A stretch of 64,000 nucleotides of DNA from Streptococcus sp. 596553 (GTDB lineage: Bacteria > Bacillota > Bacilli > Lactobacillales > Streptococcaceae): assembly GCF_900411395.1 (NCBI RefSeq), contig NZ_OXCQ01000001.1, positions 124,001 to 188,000 of the forward strand, written 5' to 3'. The notes beneath the pieces were generated by a model. It was not told the origin of the DNA, searched no databases, and was given only the letters and a program-made list of their open reading frames with translations. Below, piece by piece: positions 20,548 through 29,288 of the stretch. The position numbers and the translations under genes were made by a program. Within the stretch, counting starts at the first letter, position 1. Every line of letters starts with the position of its first letter.

Positions 20548-20592
20548 AGAAAAAGATTTGATTGTGTGAGAAGCAGAATCAAATCTTTTTCT
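20548..20592 (+). terminator. Terminator after ezrA
   Basis: AGAAAAAGATTTGATT pairs perfectly with AATCAAATCTTTTTCT; the 3' arm carries the T-run. Confidence 0.85.
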
Positions 20593-20627
20593 ATAGTAGT
20601 ATCGTGAGCAAAAGGATTCAAAATGAT

Positions 20628-20675
20628 AAAAACGCATAATAGCAGGTGTAGAAACTCTTGCTACTATGCGTTTTA
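20628..20675 (-). terminator. Probable terminator of the DUF1827 gene
   Basis: On the minus strand AAAACGCATAGTAGCA pairs with TGCTATTATGCGTTTT (one mismatch), followed by T and ATC. The symmetrical A/T arms may make it work in both directions. The stretch between the two hairpins (20593-20627) and the gap 20676-20728 show no gene. Confidence 0.65.
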
Positions 20676-20728
20676 TTATGGAAAGACTTATTGGACTTTC
20701 TCTCAAATCGAGTTTTTACTCAATTTCC

Positions 20729-21028
20729 TTACTTGATTGGGATTGAAATTCCAATCAATTTCTCTGAGTAGAGTGTCTTGATATTGGCTTCATCAATAGA
20801 GTCCTTATCAATTTTACGTTTCAAGAAAAATTCTTGAATGGTTTCGATTTCAGGCTCACGAATAGCACGGTGTTTATTTGAGATGAGGATTTCATAGTGA
20901 AGCGGCGCTTGGGTAAAAATAACATCAGTATTTCCTGCTGAGTAAACCTCAACAAGGGTTGCATCTGTACTTTCTAGCTGGCTTTTTACAAGTTGCGAGT
21001 GTGAGTTTGTCGTATTGATAAGCTTCAT
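20729..21028 (-). CDS. DUF1827 family protein
   Basis: A 99-residue soluble protein of the streptococcal/enterococcal DUF1827 family, beginning MKLINTTNSHSQLVKSQLE. No membrane segment, signal peptide or catalytic motif is visible. CGGAGGAAA precedes the ATG. It has its own extended -10 promoter (TGCTATAAT, minus strand, 21055-21063). Function unknown. Confidence 0.82.
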   Translation of the reverse strand: MKLINTTNSHSQLVKSQLESTDATLVEVYSAGNTDVIFTQAPLHYEILISNKHRAIREPEIETIQEFFLKRKIDKDSIDEANIKTLYSEKLIGISIPIK

Positions 21029-21054
21029 AATATTTCCTCCGATTTTCTAATTCT

Positions 21055-21063
21055 ATTATAGCA
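21055..21063 (-). promoter_or_regulatory. Extended -10 promoter of the DUF1827 gene
   Basis: Read on the minus strand as TGCTATAAT. A BOX element starts 26 bases upstream (21089). Confidence 0.6.
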
Positions 21064-21088
21064 CTTTTTGAATAAAGTCGCTTGATTT

Positions 21089-21239
21089 ATACTCAATGAA
21101 AATCAAAGAGCAAACTAGGAAGCTAGCCGTAGGCTGCTCAAAACACAGTTTTGAGGTTGTAGATAAGACTGACGAAGTCAGTGACCATATCTACGGTAAG
21201 GCGACGCTGACGTGGTTTGAAGAGATTTTCGAAGAGTAT
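21089..21239 (-). repeat. BOX element (A-B-C type)
   Basis: On the minus strand it starts ATACTCTTCGAAAATCTC, continues with CACGTCAGCG and TCGCCTTACCGTAGATATGG, then a CTGACTTCGTCAG-type hairpin, AACCTCAAAACTGTGTTTTG, the boxC segment and ATTGAGTAT. This is a full-size element with a boxB-like middle. Its first base is also the last base of the stop codon of the neighbouring Nudix gene. Confidence 0.88.
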
Positions 21240-21691
21240 TAGCCAATCTTATGCTGTTTTTTCCAAGATTGGATGGCCCATTTATGGCTACCACGTTTAA
21301 GATTTTCAATAGCCTCATCAATAGGGAACCAAGCAATATGATTAAAGTCTTCTAGTGGCTTTTGCACTTCTTTGAAAGAAGTCGCTTCATAGAGGTAGGC
21401 AGGATTGTAGTAGTAGGTATCACGGTGACGAGAGTAGAAATATTCGTCAGCTTGTCCGTAATAGGTACCAATTTCAGCAGTGAATCCAAGTTCTTCAATC
21501 AATTCACGTTTTAGGGCTTCCTGATGATTTTCCCCTGCTTCAATTTCGCCACCTGGTAAGAACCAAGCACCATTAGGAGCTTGAACTAAAACTATTTGTT
21601 TTTGTTCAGCGTCAGGAATAACTGCATATACTCCATAGCGTGCAACATAGTCTGTATTCGCTTTTTTTTCTCCGAAAGTTGGGTTTGCCAT
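21239..21691 (-). CDS. Nudix hydrolase (MutT-like)
   Basis: A 150-residue protein with a complete Nudix box at residues 48-70: G48, E54, then RELIEELGF with R62, E63, E66, E67 and G69. Likely a nucleotide or dinucleotide pyrophosphohydrolase; the exact substrate is unknown. The internal ATG at 21691 is chosen because GAGGAAAA precedes it and the sequence upstream looks like leader. The reading frame ends exactly at the BOX element, whose first base completes the TAA stop, so the BOX may have defined the C-terminus. Confidence 0.88.
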   Translation of the reverse strand: MANPTFGEKKANTDYVARYGVYAVIPDAEQKQIVLVQAPNGAWFLPGGEIEAGENHQEALKRELIEELGFTAEIGTYYGQADEYFYSRHRDTYYYNPAYLYEATSFKEVQKPLEDFNHIAWFPIDEAIENLKRGSHKWAIQSWKKQHKIG

Positions 21692-21774
21692 TGCATTTTC
21701 CTCATTATCTAGTATCGTTATTATTATCATAATGGACAAAGGGCAAGCTGTCAAGAAATTACAGTTATTTTAGT

Positions 21775-21807
21775 AAAAAAGAAGCAGAAAATTTTCATTT
21801 TCTACTT
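21775..21807 (-). terminator. Terminator of clpE
   Basis: On the minus strand AAGTAGAAAAT pairs with ATTTTCTGCTT around GAAA, followed by CTTTTTT. Confidence 0.75.
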
Positions 21808-21821
21808 ATTTTATATAGTAT

Positions 21822-24080
21822 TTATTTTTCTGTTTCAGAAGCTTTCACTTCAGCTTTTTTGGCAGACTTAATTTGAATCTTGCCCTTGCTGGTCATAACT
21901 GCCTTGAGGTCTTTTTCGCTTGGATTTTCAAGGTAGTAGTCAGTGATTGCGTCCTCAATATAGTCTTGAATAGTCCGGCGAAGTGGGCGTGCTCCCATTT
22001 TTGGATCATAACCGAGGTCAACCAATTTTTCCTTGACTTTGTCTGTCACATCGAGATGGATATTGTTGCTAGAGAGGCGCTTATTAACATCAGCTAGCAT
22101 AAGCTCGACGATTTGAAGGAGGTTGTCTTTGCTGAGAGCTTTGAACTCGATGATGCCGTCAAAACGATTCATAAATTCTGGGCTAAAGAAGTTGCCGAGT
22201 TCACCGAGAACAGAGTTGGTACGTCCTTCGCGCGCTGCCCCAAAACCAACGCTAGCTTCGGCCTTACCTGTACCTGCATTTGAAGTCATGATGATGATGG
22301 CATCCTTAAAGCTGACGGTACGTCCTTGCCCATCTGTCAAACGACCATCATCCAAGACCTGGAGGAACATGTGCATAACATCAGGGTGAGCTTTTTCCAC
22401 TTCATCGAGAAGGATGAGAGAATATGGATTGCGGCGAACTTTTTCAGTTAATTGACCAGCCTCATCATAGCCAACATAACCTGGAGGAGCGCCGACCAAC
22501 TTAGCCACACTATGTTTTTCCATGTATTCACTCATATCAAAGCGAATCATACTGTCAGCAGAACCAAAGAGTTCGATAGCTAGTTGTTTGGAAAGTTCTG
22601 TCTTACCGACACCAGTTGGTCCGACGAAGAGGAAGCTTCCGATTGGGCGGTTAGGTGTACCGAGACCGACACGATTACGGCGAATAGCCTTGGCAATCTT
22701 ATCGACAGCATCATCTTGTCCAATAACATGAGACTTGAGATCTTCGGCTAGATGGATGAGTTGAGATTGTTCTTTCTCTTTCAAATCACCAACAGGGATA
22801 TTGGTTTTCTGCTCAATAATGTGCTCAATAGTTTTCTCGCTGATGATAGGAGTATCTTGGTCTGTGACCTTTTTCTTTTGCATTTCTTTATACTTGGCAA
22901 TCTGGTCGCGGAAATAGGCAGCCTTCTCAAAATCTTCTTCTCGTGTAGCTTGAGATTTGAGATTTTCAGCCTCAATCAAGCGCTGATCAATGACTTTAGG
23001 ATCCACAAAATTCAAGGTCAAGTTCATCTTAGAACCTGCTTCATCTAGGAGGTCAATGGCCTTGTCAGGTAAGAAGCGGTCTTGAATATAACGATTGGAA
23101 AGAGTTGCAGCTGCTTCAATTGCAGCATCGGTATATTGAACGTGGTGATAGTCTTCGTATTTCTTTTGAATTCCTTTGAGGATAATGATTGTTTCGTCCA
23201 CCGTTGGTTCATCGACTTTGACAGGCTGCATACGACGCTCTAAGGCAGCATCCTTTTCAATGATACGGTATTCATTGAGGGTAGTAGCGCCGACAAGTTG
23301 CAGTTCTCCACGAGCAAGGGCTGGCTTGAGGATATTTCCAGCATCCATATTACCATCGCTCGCAGAACCTGCACCGACAATTTCATGGATTTCATCGATA
23401 AAGAGGATAATATCCTCACGTTTGCGAATTTCTTCCATGAGTTTTTGCATGCGTTCTTCAAATTGTCCTCGGATACCTGTTCCTTGAACCAAGCTAACCA
23501 CATCCAAGCGGATGACTTGTTTGCCTTGGAGTTTATGTGGAACATCGCCATCAACGATTTTCTGAGCTAGACCTTCGACAACGGCCGTTTTTCCGACACC
23601 TGGTTCACCGATAAGGACAGGATTATTCTTGGTTCTACGATTGAGAATCTCGATGACACGGATAATCTCATCGTCGCGCCCGATAACGGGGTCAATGTCT
23701 CCACGACGGGCAATCTCAGTTACGTTGATACCAAATTCTTCTAGCAGGCCTTTTTCTTGGCTTGGGGGCGGAGTTTGAGCAGATCCACGATTTTGGGAAC
23801 CATAACCGCCGTTTCCACCGTAACCTCCACCTGATTGGGTTGGGGGAATAGGAGGAGTATTGCTAGAAGGTCTGAAATTGTTTAGATCATTGAAGAAATC
23901 ACCAAAAGGATCGAAATCACGATTGTTCAAATCTGTCATTCCTTTAAAGAGACTGTTATTAGGATCTGTTTTGATAATCTTGTAGCAGTTTTGACAGAGG
24001 TCAATTTGTTTTTGTTTTCCATTGAGATTGGTGTAAAGATGAATTGTTGAGTCGTTGATTTTACAGTTTTGACAAAGCAT
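21822..24080 (-). CDS. clpE: ATP-dependent Clp protease ATPase subunit ClpE
   Basis: A 752-residue HSP100 unfoldase that delivers heat-damaged proteins to ClpP. Domain order: zinc finger (C3, C6, C29, C32); a Gly/Pro-rich linker (about 72-110); AAA+ domain 1 with Walker A GEPGVGKT at 158-165; a UVR-type coiled segment (about 350-390); AAA+ domain 2 with GPTGVGKT near 487; and the C-terminal ClpB D2-small domain. The absence of the Clp N-domain and presence of the zinc finger identify ClpE rather than ClpC. Its promoter carries a CtsR operator at 24121-24137. Confidence 0.96.
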   Translation of the reverse strand: MLCQNCKINDSTIHLYTNLNGKQKQIDLCQNCYKIIKTDPNNSLFKGMTDLNNRDFDPFGDFFNDLNNFRPSSNTPPIPPTQSGGGYGGNGGYGSQNRGSAQTPPPSQEKGLLEEFGINVTEIARRGDIDPVIGRDDEIIRVIEILNRRTKNNPVLIGEPGVGKTAVVEGLAQKIVDGDVPHKLQGKQVIRLDVVSLVQGTGIRGQFEERMQKLMEEIRKREDIILFIDEIHEIVGAGSASDGNMDAGNILKPALARGELQLVGATTLNEYRIIEKDAALERRMQPVKVDEPTVDETIIILKGIQKKYEDYHHVQYTDAAIEAAATLSNRYIQDRFLPDKAIDLLDEAGSKMNLTLNFVDPKVIDQRLIEAENLKSQATREEDFEKAAYFRDQIAKYKEMQKKKVTDQDTPIISEKTIEHIIEQKTNIPVGDLKEKEQSQLIHLAEDLKSHVIGQDDAVDKIAKAIRRNRVGLGTPNRPIGSFLFVGPTGVGKTELSKQLAIELFGSADSMIRFDMSEYMEKHSVAKLVGAPPGYVGYDEAGQLTEKVRRNPYSLILLDEVEKAHPDVMHMFLQVLDDGRLTDGQGRTVSFKDAIIIMTSNAGTGKAEASVGFGAAREGRTNSVLGELGNFFSPEFMNRFDGIIEFKALSKDNLLQIVELMLADVNKRLSSNNIHLDVTDKVKEKLVDLGYDPKMGARPLRRTIQDYIEDAITDYYLENPSEKDLKAVMTSKGKIQIKSAKKAEVKASETEK

Positions 24081-24120
24081 ACATCTACCTCATTTCTTTC
24101 TTTAGCCTGACCTGTTCAAA

Positions 24121-24137
24121 GGTCAAAAATAGTCAAA
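24121..24137 (+). promoter_or_regulatory. CtsR operator of clpE
   Basis: GGTCAAAAATAGTCAAA matches the CtsR heptad repeat RGTCAAA-NAN-RGTCAAA. It lies just downstream of the clpE -10 box, where bound repressor would block transcription until heat shock. A further half-site-like TTCAAAGGTCAAA overlaps its 5' side. Confidence 0.85.
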
Positions 24138-24150
24138 TTCCTATACTCTC

Positions 24151-24178
24151 ATTATAACAGGATTGGGGTGTAAAGCAA
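24151..24178 (-). promoter_or_regulatory. clpE promoter
   Basis: On the minus strand TATAAT (24151-24156) with TTGCTT (24173-24178) 16 bases upstream. Confidence 0.65.
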
Positions 24179-24236
24179 GTAAAAAGATTGAAGCTTTGAG
24201 AAGTTGTTACAATGAAAATTTTTGTGAATTTGGACT

Positions 24237-24271
24237 AAAAAAAATCCTATTTGTGAGACAAAAAGGATTTT
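24237..24271 (-). terminator. Terminator of the DUF1797 gene
   Basis: On the minus strand AAAATCCT pairs with AGGATTTT with an inner TTTGT/ACAAA stem, followed by TTTT. Confidence 0.75.
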
Positions 24272-24308
24272 GGTTAGACATGCAGGGGCAATCCCAGCTT
24301 GCTTTAGA

Positions 24309-24539
24309 TTAGTAGAGGAGTTCGTAAATCTCCATTGCAATTAAGTCAATGCTATCAAAAGTATAAGTTTCGCGAGCTTCTACATCACGAAGGGTAAAGA
24401 TTGATCCGTTTTCTTCGTCGTGGCTGTATGCAACTTCTGCAACAACAACTCCTTCGCGTTCAAAATTACGTTTTAAATTTCCGCCATCGTTTGCCATTGC
24501 TTCAAGGCGGTTGATGATTCTAACCAAATGTGATTCCAT
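24309..24539 (-). CDS. DUF1797 family protein
   Basis: A 76-residue acidic soluble protein of the DUF1797 (YktA-like) family common in Firmicutes, starting MESHLVRIINRLEAMANDGG and ending MEIYELLY. No catalytic motif is visible; function unknown. GAAGGAGAA precedes the ATG, and an extended -10 TGGTAAAAT lies on the minus strand at 24570-24578. It is separated from clpE by its own terminator, and both read leftwards. Confidence 0.85.
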   Translation of the reverse strand: MESHLVRIINRLEAMANDGGNLKRNFEREGVVVAEVAYSHDEENGSIFTLRDVEARETYTFDSIDLIAMEIYELLY

Positions 24540-24665
24540 TTTGATTCTCCTTCATTTCTTATCGTTACTATTTTACCATAAAGGAGGCCAACTTGACTAG
24601 AAAAAACTAAGATTTCTCGCTAATTCTGCTAGTTTAAAGATTTTTAAATAAATTGGATAAAAGAT

Positions 24666-24694
24666 TTGAATTTTAATTCAATGCATGTTATAAT
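24666..24694 (+). promoter_or_regulatory. Promoter of the amino acid ABC genes
   Basis: TTGAAT (24666-24671), 17 bases, TATAAT (24689-24694) with TGT extension: a strong sigma-A promoter. Confidence 0.75.
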
Positions 24695-24728
24695 CATACA
24701 GTACTCTATTTTAGAAAGCAGTGTGACT

Positions 24729-25412
24729 ATGAATTTTTCTTTTTTACCTAAGTATTTACCTTATTTTAACTATGGGGCTGTTGTGACGGTTCTCATTTCT
24801 ATCTGTGTTGTCTTTTTGGGAACTATTTTGGGTGTTGTCTTGGCTTTTGGGCAACGTTCAAAGTTTAAACCGCTTGTTTGGCTGGCCAACTTGTACGTTT
24901 GGATTTTCCGCGGGACACCGATGATGGTTCAGATTATGATTGCCTTTGCTCTAATGCATATCAATGCTCCGACTATTCAGGTTGGAATTTTGGGTGTTGA
25001 CCTTTCTCGTCTGATTCCAGGGATTTTGATTATTTCTATGAACAGTGGTGCTTATGTTTCTGAGACTGTTCGTGCCGGAATCAATGCAGTTCCAAAAGGT
25101 CAGCTAGAAGCGGCTTATTCGCTAGGGATTCGTCCTAAAAATGCGATGCGGTATGTGATTTTGCCACAAGCAATCAAAAATATTTTGCCAGCATTGGGGA
25201 ACGAATTTATCACCATTATCAAGGACAGCTCCCTCTTATCAGCTATTGGGGTTATGGAGTTGTGGAACGGTGCTACAACAGTTTCTACAACAACCTATCT
25301 ACCTTTAACACCACTTTTATTTGCAGCCTTTTATTACTTGATTATGACTTCTATTTTGACAGTAGCCTTGAAAGCTTTTGAAAAACGTATGGGACAAGGA
25401 GATAAGAAATAA
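24729..25412 (+). CDS. Polar amino acid ABC transporter permease
   Basis: A 227-residue inner-membrane permease of the HisM/GlnP type with about five transmembrane helices and the cytoplasmic coupling motif [25 protein letters not shown] 24729 ([10 protein letters not shown]) is chosen; the open frame from 24666 runs through the promoter itself. The ribosome-binding site is weak. The solute-binding protein is not encoded here, so it must work with one encoded elsewhere. Confidence 0.9.
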   Translation: MNFSFLPKYLPYFNYGAVVTVLISICVVFLGTILGVVLAFGQRSKFKPLVWLANLYVWIFRGTPMMVQIMIAFALMHINAPTIQVGILGVDLSRLIPGILIISMNSGAYVSETVRAGINAVPKGQLEAAYSLGIRPKNAMRYVILPQAIKNILPALGNEFITIIKDSSLLSAIGVMELWNGATTVSTTTYLPLTPLLFAAFYYLIMTSILTVALKAFEKRMGQGDKK

Positions 25413-26146
25413 TGACAGAAACCTTGATAAAAATTGAAAATTTACATAAATCCTTTGGAAAGAATGAAGTATTGAAGGGCATCAACCTCGAGATTAAAAG
25501 AGGAGAAGTTGTTGTTATCATCGGTCCTTCGGGGAGCGGGAAATCTACCTTGCTTCGCTCTATGAATTTGTTGGAAGAAGCAACAAAGGGGAAGGTTATC
25601 TTTGAGGGAGTCGATATTACGGACAAGAAGAATGACCTGTTTGCCATGCGTGAGAAGATGGGCATGGTTTTCCAACAATTTAATCTCTTTCCTAATATGA
25701 CTGTGATGGAAAATATCACCTTGTCACCTATCAAGACCAAAGGTGAGAGCAAGACAGTGGCTGAGAAGAGAGCCCAAGAGCTTTTGGAAAAAGTTGGTTT
25801 GCCAGATAAGGCAGACGCTTATCCACAGAGTTTGTCAGGTGGTCAGCAACAACGGATTGCCATCGCGCGTGGTTTGGCTATGGAACCAGATGTTTTGCTC
25901 TTTGACGAACCAACTTCAGCCTTGGATCCTGAGATGGTAGGTGAGGTATTGGCTGTTATGCAAGACCTTGCCAAGTCAGGAATGACCATGGTTATCGTAA
26001 CACATGAGATGGGATTTGCCCGCGAGGTGGCAGATCGTGTTATCTTTATGGCAGACGGTGTGGTTGTTGAAGACGGAACACCTGAACAGATTTTTGAACA
26101 AACCCAAGAACAACGGACTAAGGACTTCTTGAGTAAGGTTTTATAA
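25412..26146 (+). CDS. Polar amino acid ABC transporter ATP-binding protein
   Basis: A 244-residue GlnQ/HisP-type ATPase energising the adjacent permease. Walker A GPSGSGKS is at 38-45, followed by the Q-loop [12 protein letters not shown], signature LSGGQQQR near 142-149, Walker [15 protein letters not shown] and the switch histidine in IVTHEMGFA. The start codon shares one base with the permease stop (TAATG), so the two are translationally coupled. Confidence 0.94.
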   Translation: MTETLIKIENLHKSFGKNEVLKGINLEIKRGEVVVIIGPSGSGKSTLLRSMNLLEEATKGKVIFEGVDITDKKNDLFAMREKMGMVFQQFNLFPNMTVMENITLSPIKTKGESKTVAEKRAQELLEKVGLPDKADAYPQSLSGGQQQRIAIARGLAMEPDVLLFDEPTSALDPEMVGEVLAVMQDLAKSGMTMVIVTHEMGFAREVADRVIFMADGVVVEDGTPEQIFEQTQEQRTKDFLSKVL

Positions 26147-26177
26147 TCTATTTTAAAATTTCAAGACAAGATTAGTG

Positions 26178-26202
26178 AAAAGCTCAACCAGAGCTTTTTC
26201 TT
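26178..26202 (+). terminator. Terminator after the amino acid ABC genes
   Basis: AAAAGCTC-AACCA-GAGCTTTTT followed by CTT. Confidence 0.8.
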
Positions 26203-26260
26203 ATAGTTTGAAACTATAGGATTGCCTAGGAAAGAAGTGTTAGAGGGTACTAGCAGTTTT

Positions 26261-26269
26261 TGGTATAAT
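26261..26269 (+). promoter_or_regulatory. Extended -10 promoter of folD (TGGTATAAT)
   Basis: Perfect -10 with TGn extension, 35 bases before the folD ATG. Confidence 0.65.
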
Positions 26270-26304
26270 GGAAGATATTTGAAAGAAAAGAAAAGAGAAG
26301 TGAT

Positions 26305-27162
26305 ATGACACAGATTATTGATGGGAAAGCTTTAGCTGCCAAATTGCAGGGGCAGTTGGCTGAAAAGACTGCAAAATTAAAGGAAGAAACAGGTCTAGTG
26401 CCTGGTTTGGTAGTGATTTTGGTTGGGGACAATCCAGCCAGCCAAGTCTACGTTCGCAACAAGGAGAGGTCAGCTCTTGCGGCTGGTTTCCGTAGCGAAG
26501 TAGTGCGAGTTCCAGAGACCATTACTCAAGAGGAATTGTTAGACTTGATTGCCAAATACAATCAAGATCCAGCTTGGCATGGGATTTTGGTTCAGTTGCC
26601 ATTACCAAAACATATCGATGAAGAGGCGGTTCTATTGGCTATTGACCCAGAAAAGGATGTGGATGGTTTCCATCCTCTAAATATGGGACGCCTTTGGTCT
26701 GGACATCCAGTTATGATTCCATCAACACCTGCAGGAATTATGGAAATGTTTCATGAATATGGGATTGACTTGGAAGGTAAAAATGCGGTCGTCATCGGTC
26801 GTTCTAATATCGTTGGAAAACCCATGGCCCAGCTTCTTTTGGCAAAGAATGCTACAGTGACCTTGACTCACTCACGCACCCATAATCTCGCTAAGGTGGC
26901 TGCAAAAGCGGATATTCTTGTAGTAGCAATCGGTCGCGCCAAGTTTGTTACTGCTGACTTTGTGAAACCCGGTGCGGTAGTCATTGACGTTGGGATGAAC
27001 CGAGATGAAAATGGTAAGCTCTGTGGGGATGTGGATTATGAGGCAGTTGCCCCACTTGCTAGCCATATTACGCCAGTCCCTGGAGGTGTCGGTCCTATGA
27101 CCATTACTATGCTGATGGAGCAAACTTATCAAGCAGCACTTCGGACATTGGATAGAAAATAA
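26305..27162 (+). CDS. folD: Bifunctional methylenetetrahydrofolate dehydrogenase/cyclohydrolase
   Basis: A 285-residue enzyme interconverting 5,10-methylene-THF, methenyl-THF and 10-formyl-THF with NADP, feeding purine and formyl-Met synthesis. Y49 and K53 of the YxxxK active site (YVRNK) are present. The dinucleotide site [17 protein letters not shown] and the family signature [14 protein letters not shown] are intact. Full length. Monocistronic between its own promoter and a terminator. Confidence 0.96.
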   Translation: MTQIIDGKALAAKLQGQLAEKTAKLKEETGLVPGLVVILVGDNPASQVYVRNKERSALAAGFRSEVVRVPETITQEELLDLIAKYNQDPAWHGILVQLPLPKHIDEEAVLLAIDPEKDVDGFHPLNMGRLWSGHPVMIPSTPAGIMEMFHEYGIDLEGKNAVVIGRSNIVGKPMAQLLLAKNATVTLTHSRTHNLAKVAAKADILVVAIGRAKFVTADFVKPGAVVIDVGMNRDENGKLCGDVDYEAVAPLASHITPVPGGVGPMTITMLMEQTYQAALRTLDRK

Positions 27163-27247
27163 GAGAAAAATCGCTGAAGAGAGTGTATTTTCTATAGCTA
27201 TATCTGAAATGGCAGAAATGAGTATTAAATTTTAGAAATAAGTTTAT

Positions 27248-27273
27248 AAAAGGAGGTCTGCGCCTCCTTTTTG
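27248..27273 (+). terminator. Terminator fused to the next promoter
   Basis: AAAAGGAGG pairs with CCTCCTTTT. A TATAAT box (27277-27282) begins 4 bases after the T-run, repeating the terminator-then-promoter arrangement seen at 804 and 1832. Confidence 0.85.
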
Positions 27274-27276
27274 TTG

Positions 27277-27282
27277 TATAAT
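27277..27282 (+). promoter_or_regulatory. -10 box TATAAT of the unknown gene at 27299
   Basis: Only 16 bases separate it from the ATG, giving a leader of about 10 nt that still includes GAGGTG. Confidence 0.6.
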
Positions 27283-27298
27283 GGAGTGAGGTGATTAG

Positions 27299-28120
27299 AT
27301 GATATTAAAAATTTATAATGGGGAATATAGTTTACAATGGGATGGAATATACTACTTAGCACTAATTGATTATCCAAATATTCAAGAATGGGAATTAGAA
27401 AAAATTGCTAAATTTATAGCTTACGAAAAACTTCATAAACGTCAAACAAGTATTGAGTGTGCTGATTCTTGTTTAAAAAAAGAGATTTTAGATTACATCT
27501 TTCAGAATCCCTTTCTGCCACCATTTATCCCTACAAATAAAATAGTAGCCTCGACTTATGATCTACATAAGAGGTTAGTGACTTCAGACTACTGTAGTCA
27601 TACTACGACTATAGATGCAGCGATTTCTATCTTTAAAACAGGTCAGCTCTTATCTGCTGTGAAAGCCTTTGGGCGAGATGCTGAGGAGTTGGTTTTGGAT
27701 AGTAGAAATGCTGCATCGGATCCGATAGATTATTTTGACTATGTCATGTTAGGGTGGTCAAATACAAGTTCTGGTTATCGATTAGCGATGGAGCGTTTAT
27801 TAGGTCGAGCTCCTTCAGAGAAAGAATTACAAGACAAGTTTATTCCTGGAGTGAGTTTTCATTTTATCTATACAGATTTGATTAAAGTTACTGGTTATAT
27901 TTTTGATGGCTACCATGTTGCAAAAATTAAGGACATGTTGAATTTATTTAGTGAGTTGTATATTTGTATTATTCCAACTCATAATAAGAGCCAATTTGAA
28001 AATATTATTCCAACTAAAATACAAGATAGGGTGCATTATCTTGACTATGCTGGAGAAGACTTAGAAGAGTGGACTAAGAAAGTCTATCAAGTTGTTTTAA
28101 AACAATCAGATAAAGGATAG
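27299..28120 (+). CDS. Protein of unknown function
   Basis: A 273-residue soluble protein that I do not recognise. Residues about 97-120 read C-S-H-T-T-T-I-D-A-A-I-S-I-F-K-T-G-Q-L-L-S. This resembles the first strand/helix of ADP-ribosyltransferase-fold proteins (H-x-T...I-x-x-x-G-x-L-L), but the rest does not give a confident match. A conserved-looking W-S-N-T-S-S-G-Y-R segment and P-G-V-S-F-H-F follow. No signal peptide or membrane helix. GAGGTG precedes the ATG. It is 14 bases upstream of the NAD(P)HX dehydratase gene and probably co-transcribed. AT-rich relative to its neighbours. Confidence 0.75.
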   Translation: MILKIYNGEYSLQWDGIYYLALIDYPNIQEWELEKIAKFIAYEKLHKRQTSIECADSCLKKEILDYIFQNPFLPPFIPTNKIVASTYDLHKRLVTSDYCSHTTTIDAAISIFKTGQLLSAVKAFGRDAEELVLDSRNAASDPIDYFDYVMLGWSNTSSGYRLAMERLLGRAPSEKELQDKFIPGVSFHFIYTDLIKVTGYIFDGYHVAKIKDMLNLFSELYICIIPTHNKSQFENIIPTKIQDRVHYLDYAGEDLEEWTKKVYQVVLKQSDKG

Positions 28121-28134
28121 TTGAGGAAAAAACG

Positions 28135-29007
28135 ATGAAAGTGATTGATCAAACCTTACTAGAAAAAGTCATTATTGAACGTTCTCGTACAAGTCATAAA
28201 GGAGACTACGGTCGTCTGCTGTTGCTGGGTGGGACTTATCCTTATGGTGGTGCCATCATCATGGCTGCCTTGGCAGCTGTAAAAAGCGGTGCAGGATTGG
28301 TGACCGTTGGAACGGACAGGGAAAATATCCCTGCTCTACACAGCCATTTACCTGAGGCTATGGCCTTTTCTCTTCAAGACCAGCAGTTGTTAAAAGAGCA
28401 ATTGGAGAAGGCAGAAGTTGTCTTGCTGGGGCCTGGTTTAGGAGACAATGCTTTTGGAGAAAATCTAGTAAAACAAGTCTTTGCTAGCTTAAAAAAGAAT
28501 CAAATTTTGATTGTAGACGGAGGTGCCCTGACCATTCTTGCTAGGACAAGTTTGTCGTTTCCGTCTAACCAGCTTATCCTAACTCCCCACCAAAAAGAAT
28601 GGGAAAAATTATCTGGAATTACGATTGAAAAGCAAAAGGAAGATGCAACGGCTAGTGCCCTGACTTCCTTTCCTCAAGGAACAATTTTGGTGGAGAAAGG
28701 CCCAGCTACTCGTATTTGGCAAGTTGGCCAGTCTGATTATTACCAGTTACAGGTTGGTGGTCCCTATCAGGCGACTGGGGGAATGGGAGATACTCTGGCT
28801 GGGATGATTGCAGGATTTGCAGGCCAGTTTAAACAAGCCAGTCTCTACGAGAGTGTGGCAGTAGCGACTCATCTTCATTCAGCTATAGCCCAAGAACTAT
28901 CTCAAGAACAGTATGTGGTCTTGCCGACGGGAATTAGTAATTGTCTTCCTAAAGTAATGAAAATTATTTGTCAACAAGAGAGGGTAAGCAAAGATAAACT
29001 TGTTTAA
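28135..29007 (+). CDS. nnrD: ADP-dependent NAD(P)H-hydrate dehydratase
   Basis: A 290-residue YjeF C-terminal-domain (ribokinase-like) enzyme that converts damaged S-NAD(P)HX back to NAD(P)H using ADP. Motifs: HKGDYGRLLLLGG, GPGLGDN, DGGAL, LTPHQKEW and the catalytic-region GGMGDTLAGMIAGF. Only the dehydratase domain is present; the epimerase (YjeF_N) is not fused. GAGGAAA precedes the ATG. Confidence 0.9.
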   Translation: MKVIDQTLLEKVIIERSRTSHKGDYGRLLLLGGTYPYGGAIIMAALAAVKSGAGLVTVGTDRENIPALHSHLPEAMAFSLQDQQLLKEQLEKAEVVLLGPGLGDNAFGENLVKQVFASLKKNQILIVDGGALTILARTSLSFPSNQLILTPHQKEWEKLSGITIEKQKEDATASALTSFPQGTILVEKGPATRIWQVGQSDYYQLQVGGPYQATGGMGDTLAGMIAGFAGQFKQASLYESVAVATHLHSAIAQELSQEQYVVLPTGISNCLPKVMKIICQQERVSKDKLV

Positions 29008-29288
29008 AATAGATAGATAAACCTACTTCCTTCTCTTAATTTATGATTCTTGAAATGCGCCTGCTTTAATGCTAAACTAGACGTATCAAAGTTAAGGTCT
29101 TATTTTTGGAACTGGAAAGAGATGAACAAATCAAATACATAAAAGATAAACTCATTTTTATTCGTTTGGTAAAAAGAAAATGCATATTTTTAAAGAAAGA
29201 TTGATGAAAAATGTAAATTTGATCTTTTCACTTGAATAAAAAGCGGTTTCATAGTAAAATAAGAACTGAGAATGATGGAGGTAAATCG
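29008..29288 (+). other. Intergenic stretch before rpiA
   Basis: No intact gene. Around 29095-29205 a short open stretch reads like coding sequence (LELERDEQIKYIKDKL) but lacks a start and ribosome site, so it may be a gene remnant. The 3' part holds the rpiA promoter and a candidate cre site. Confidence 0.4.
29232..29260 (+). promoter_or_regulatory. rpiA-deoB-punA promoter with candidate cre site
   Basis: TTGAAT (29232-29237), 17 bases, TAAAAT (29255-29260). The spacer contains ATAAAAAGCGGTTTCAT (29236-29252), which agrees with the CcpA cre pattern WWTGAAARCGYTTTCWW at 14 of 17 positions. That would allow catabolite repression of the salvage operon. The promoter is clear; the cre is inference. 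Confidence 0.6.

Noticed and set aside
23176..23487. 103-codon + strand frame inside clpE
   Set aside because: It is a serine/arginine-rich shadow of clpE with no independent signals.
24603..24640. CiaR-like site before the amino acid ABC genes
   Set aside because: TTTAAA-N5-TTAAAT deviates from TTTAAG-N5-TTTAAG in both halves and is not positioned in the promoter like known sites.
29095..29205. Small gene before rpiA
   Set aside because: The stretch is open and reads like protein, but has no start codon with a ribosome site and no recognisable similarity; noted only as a possible remnant.
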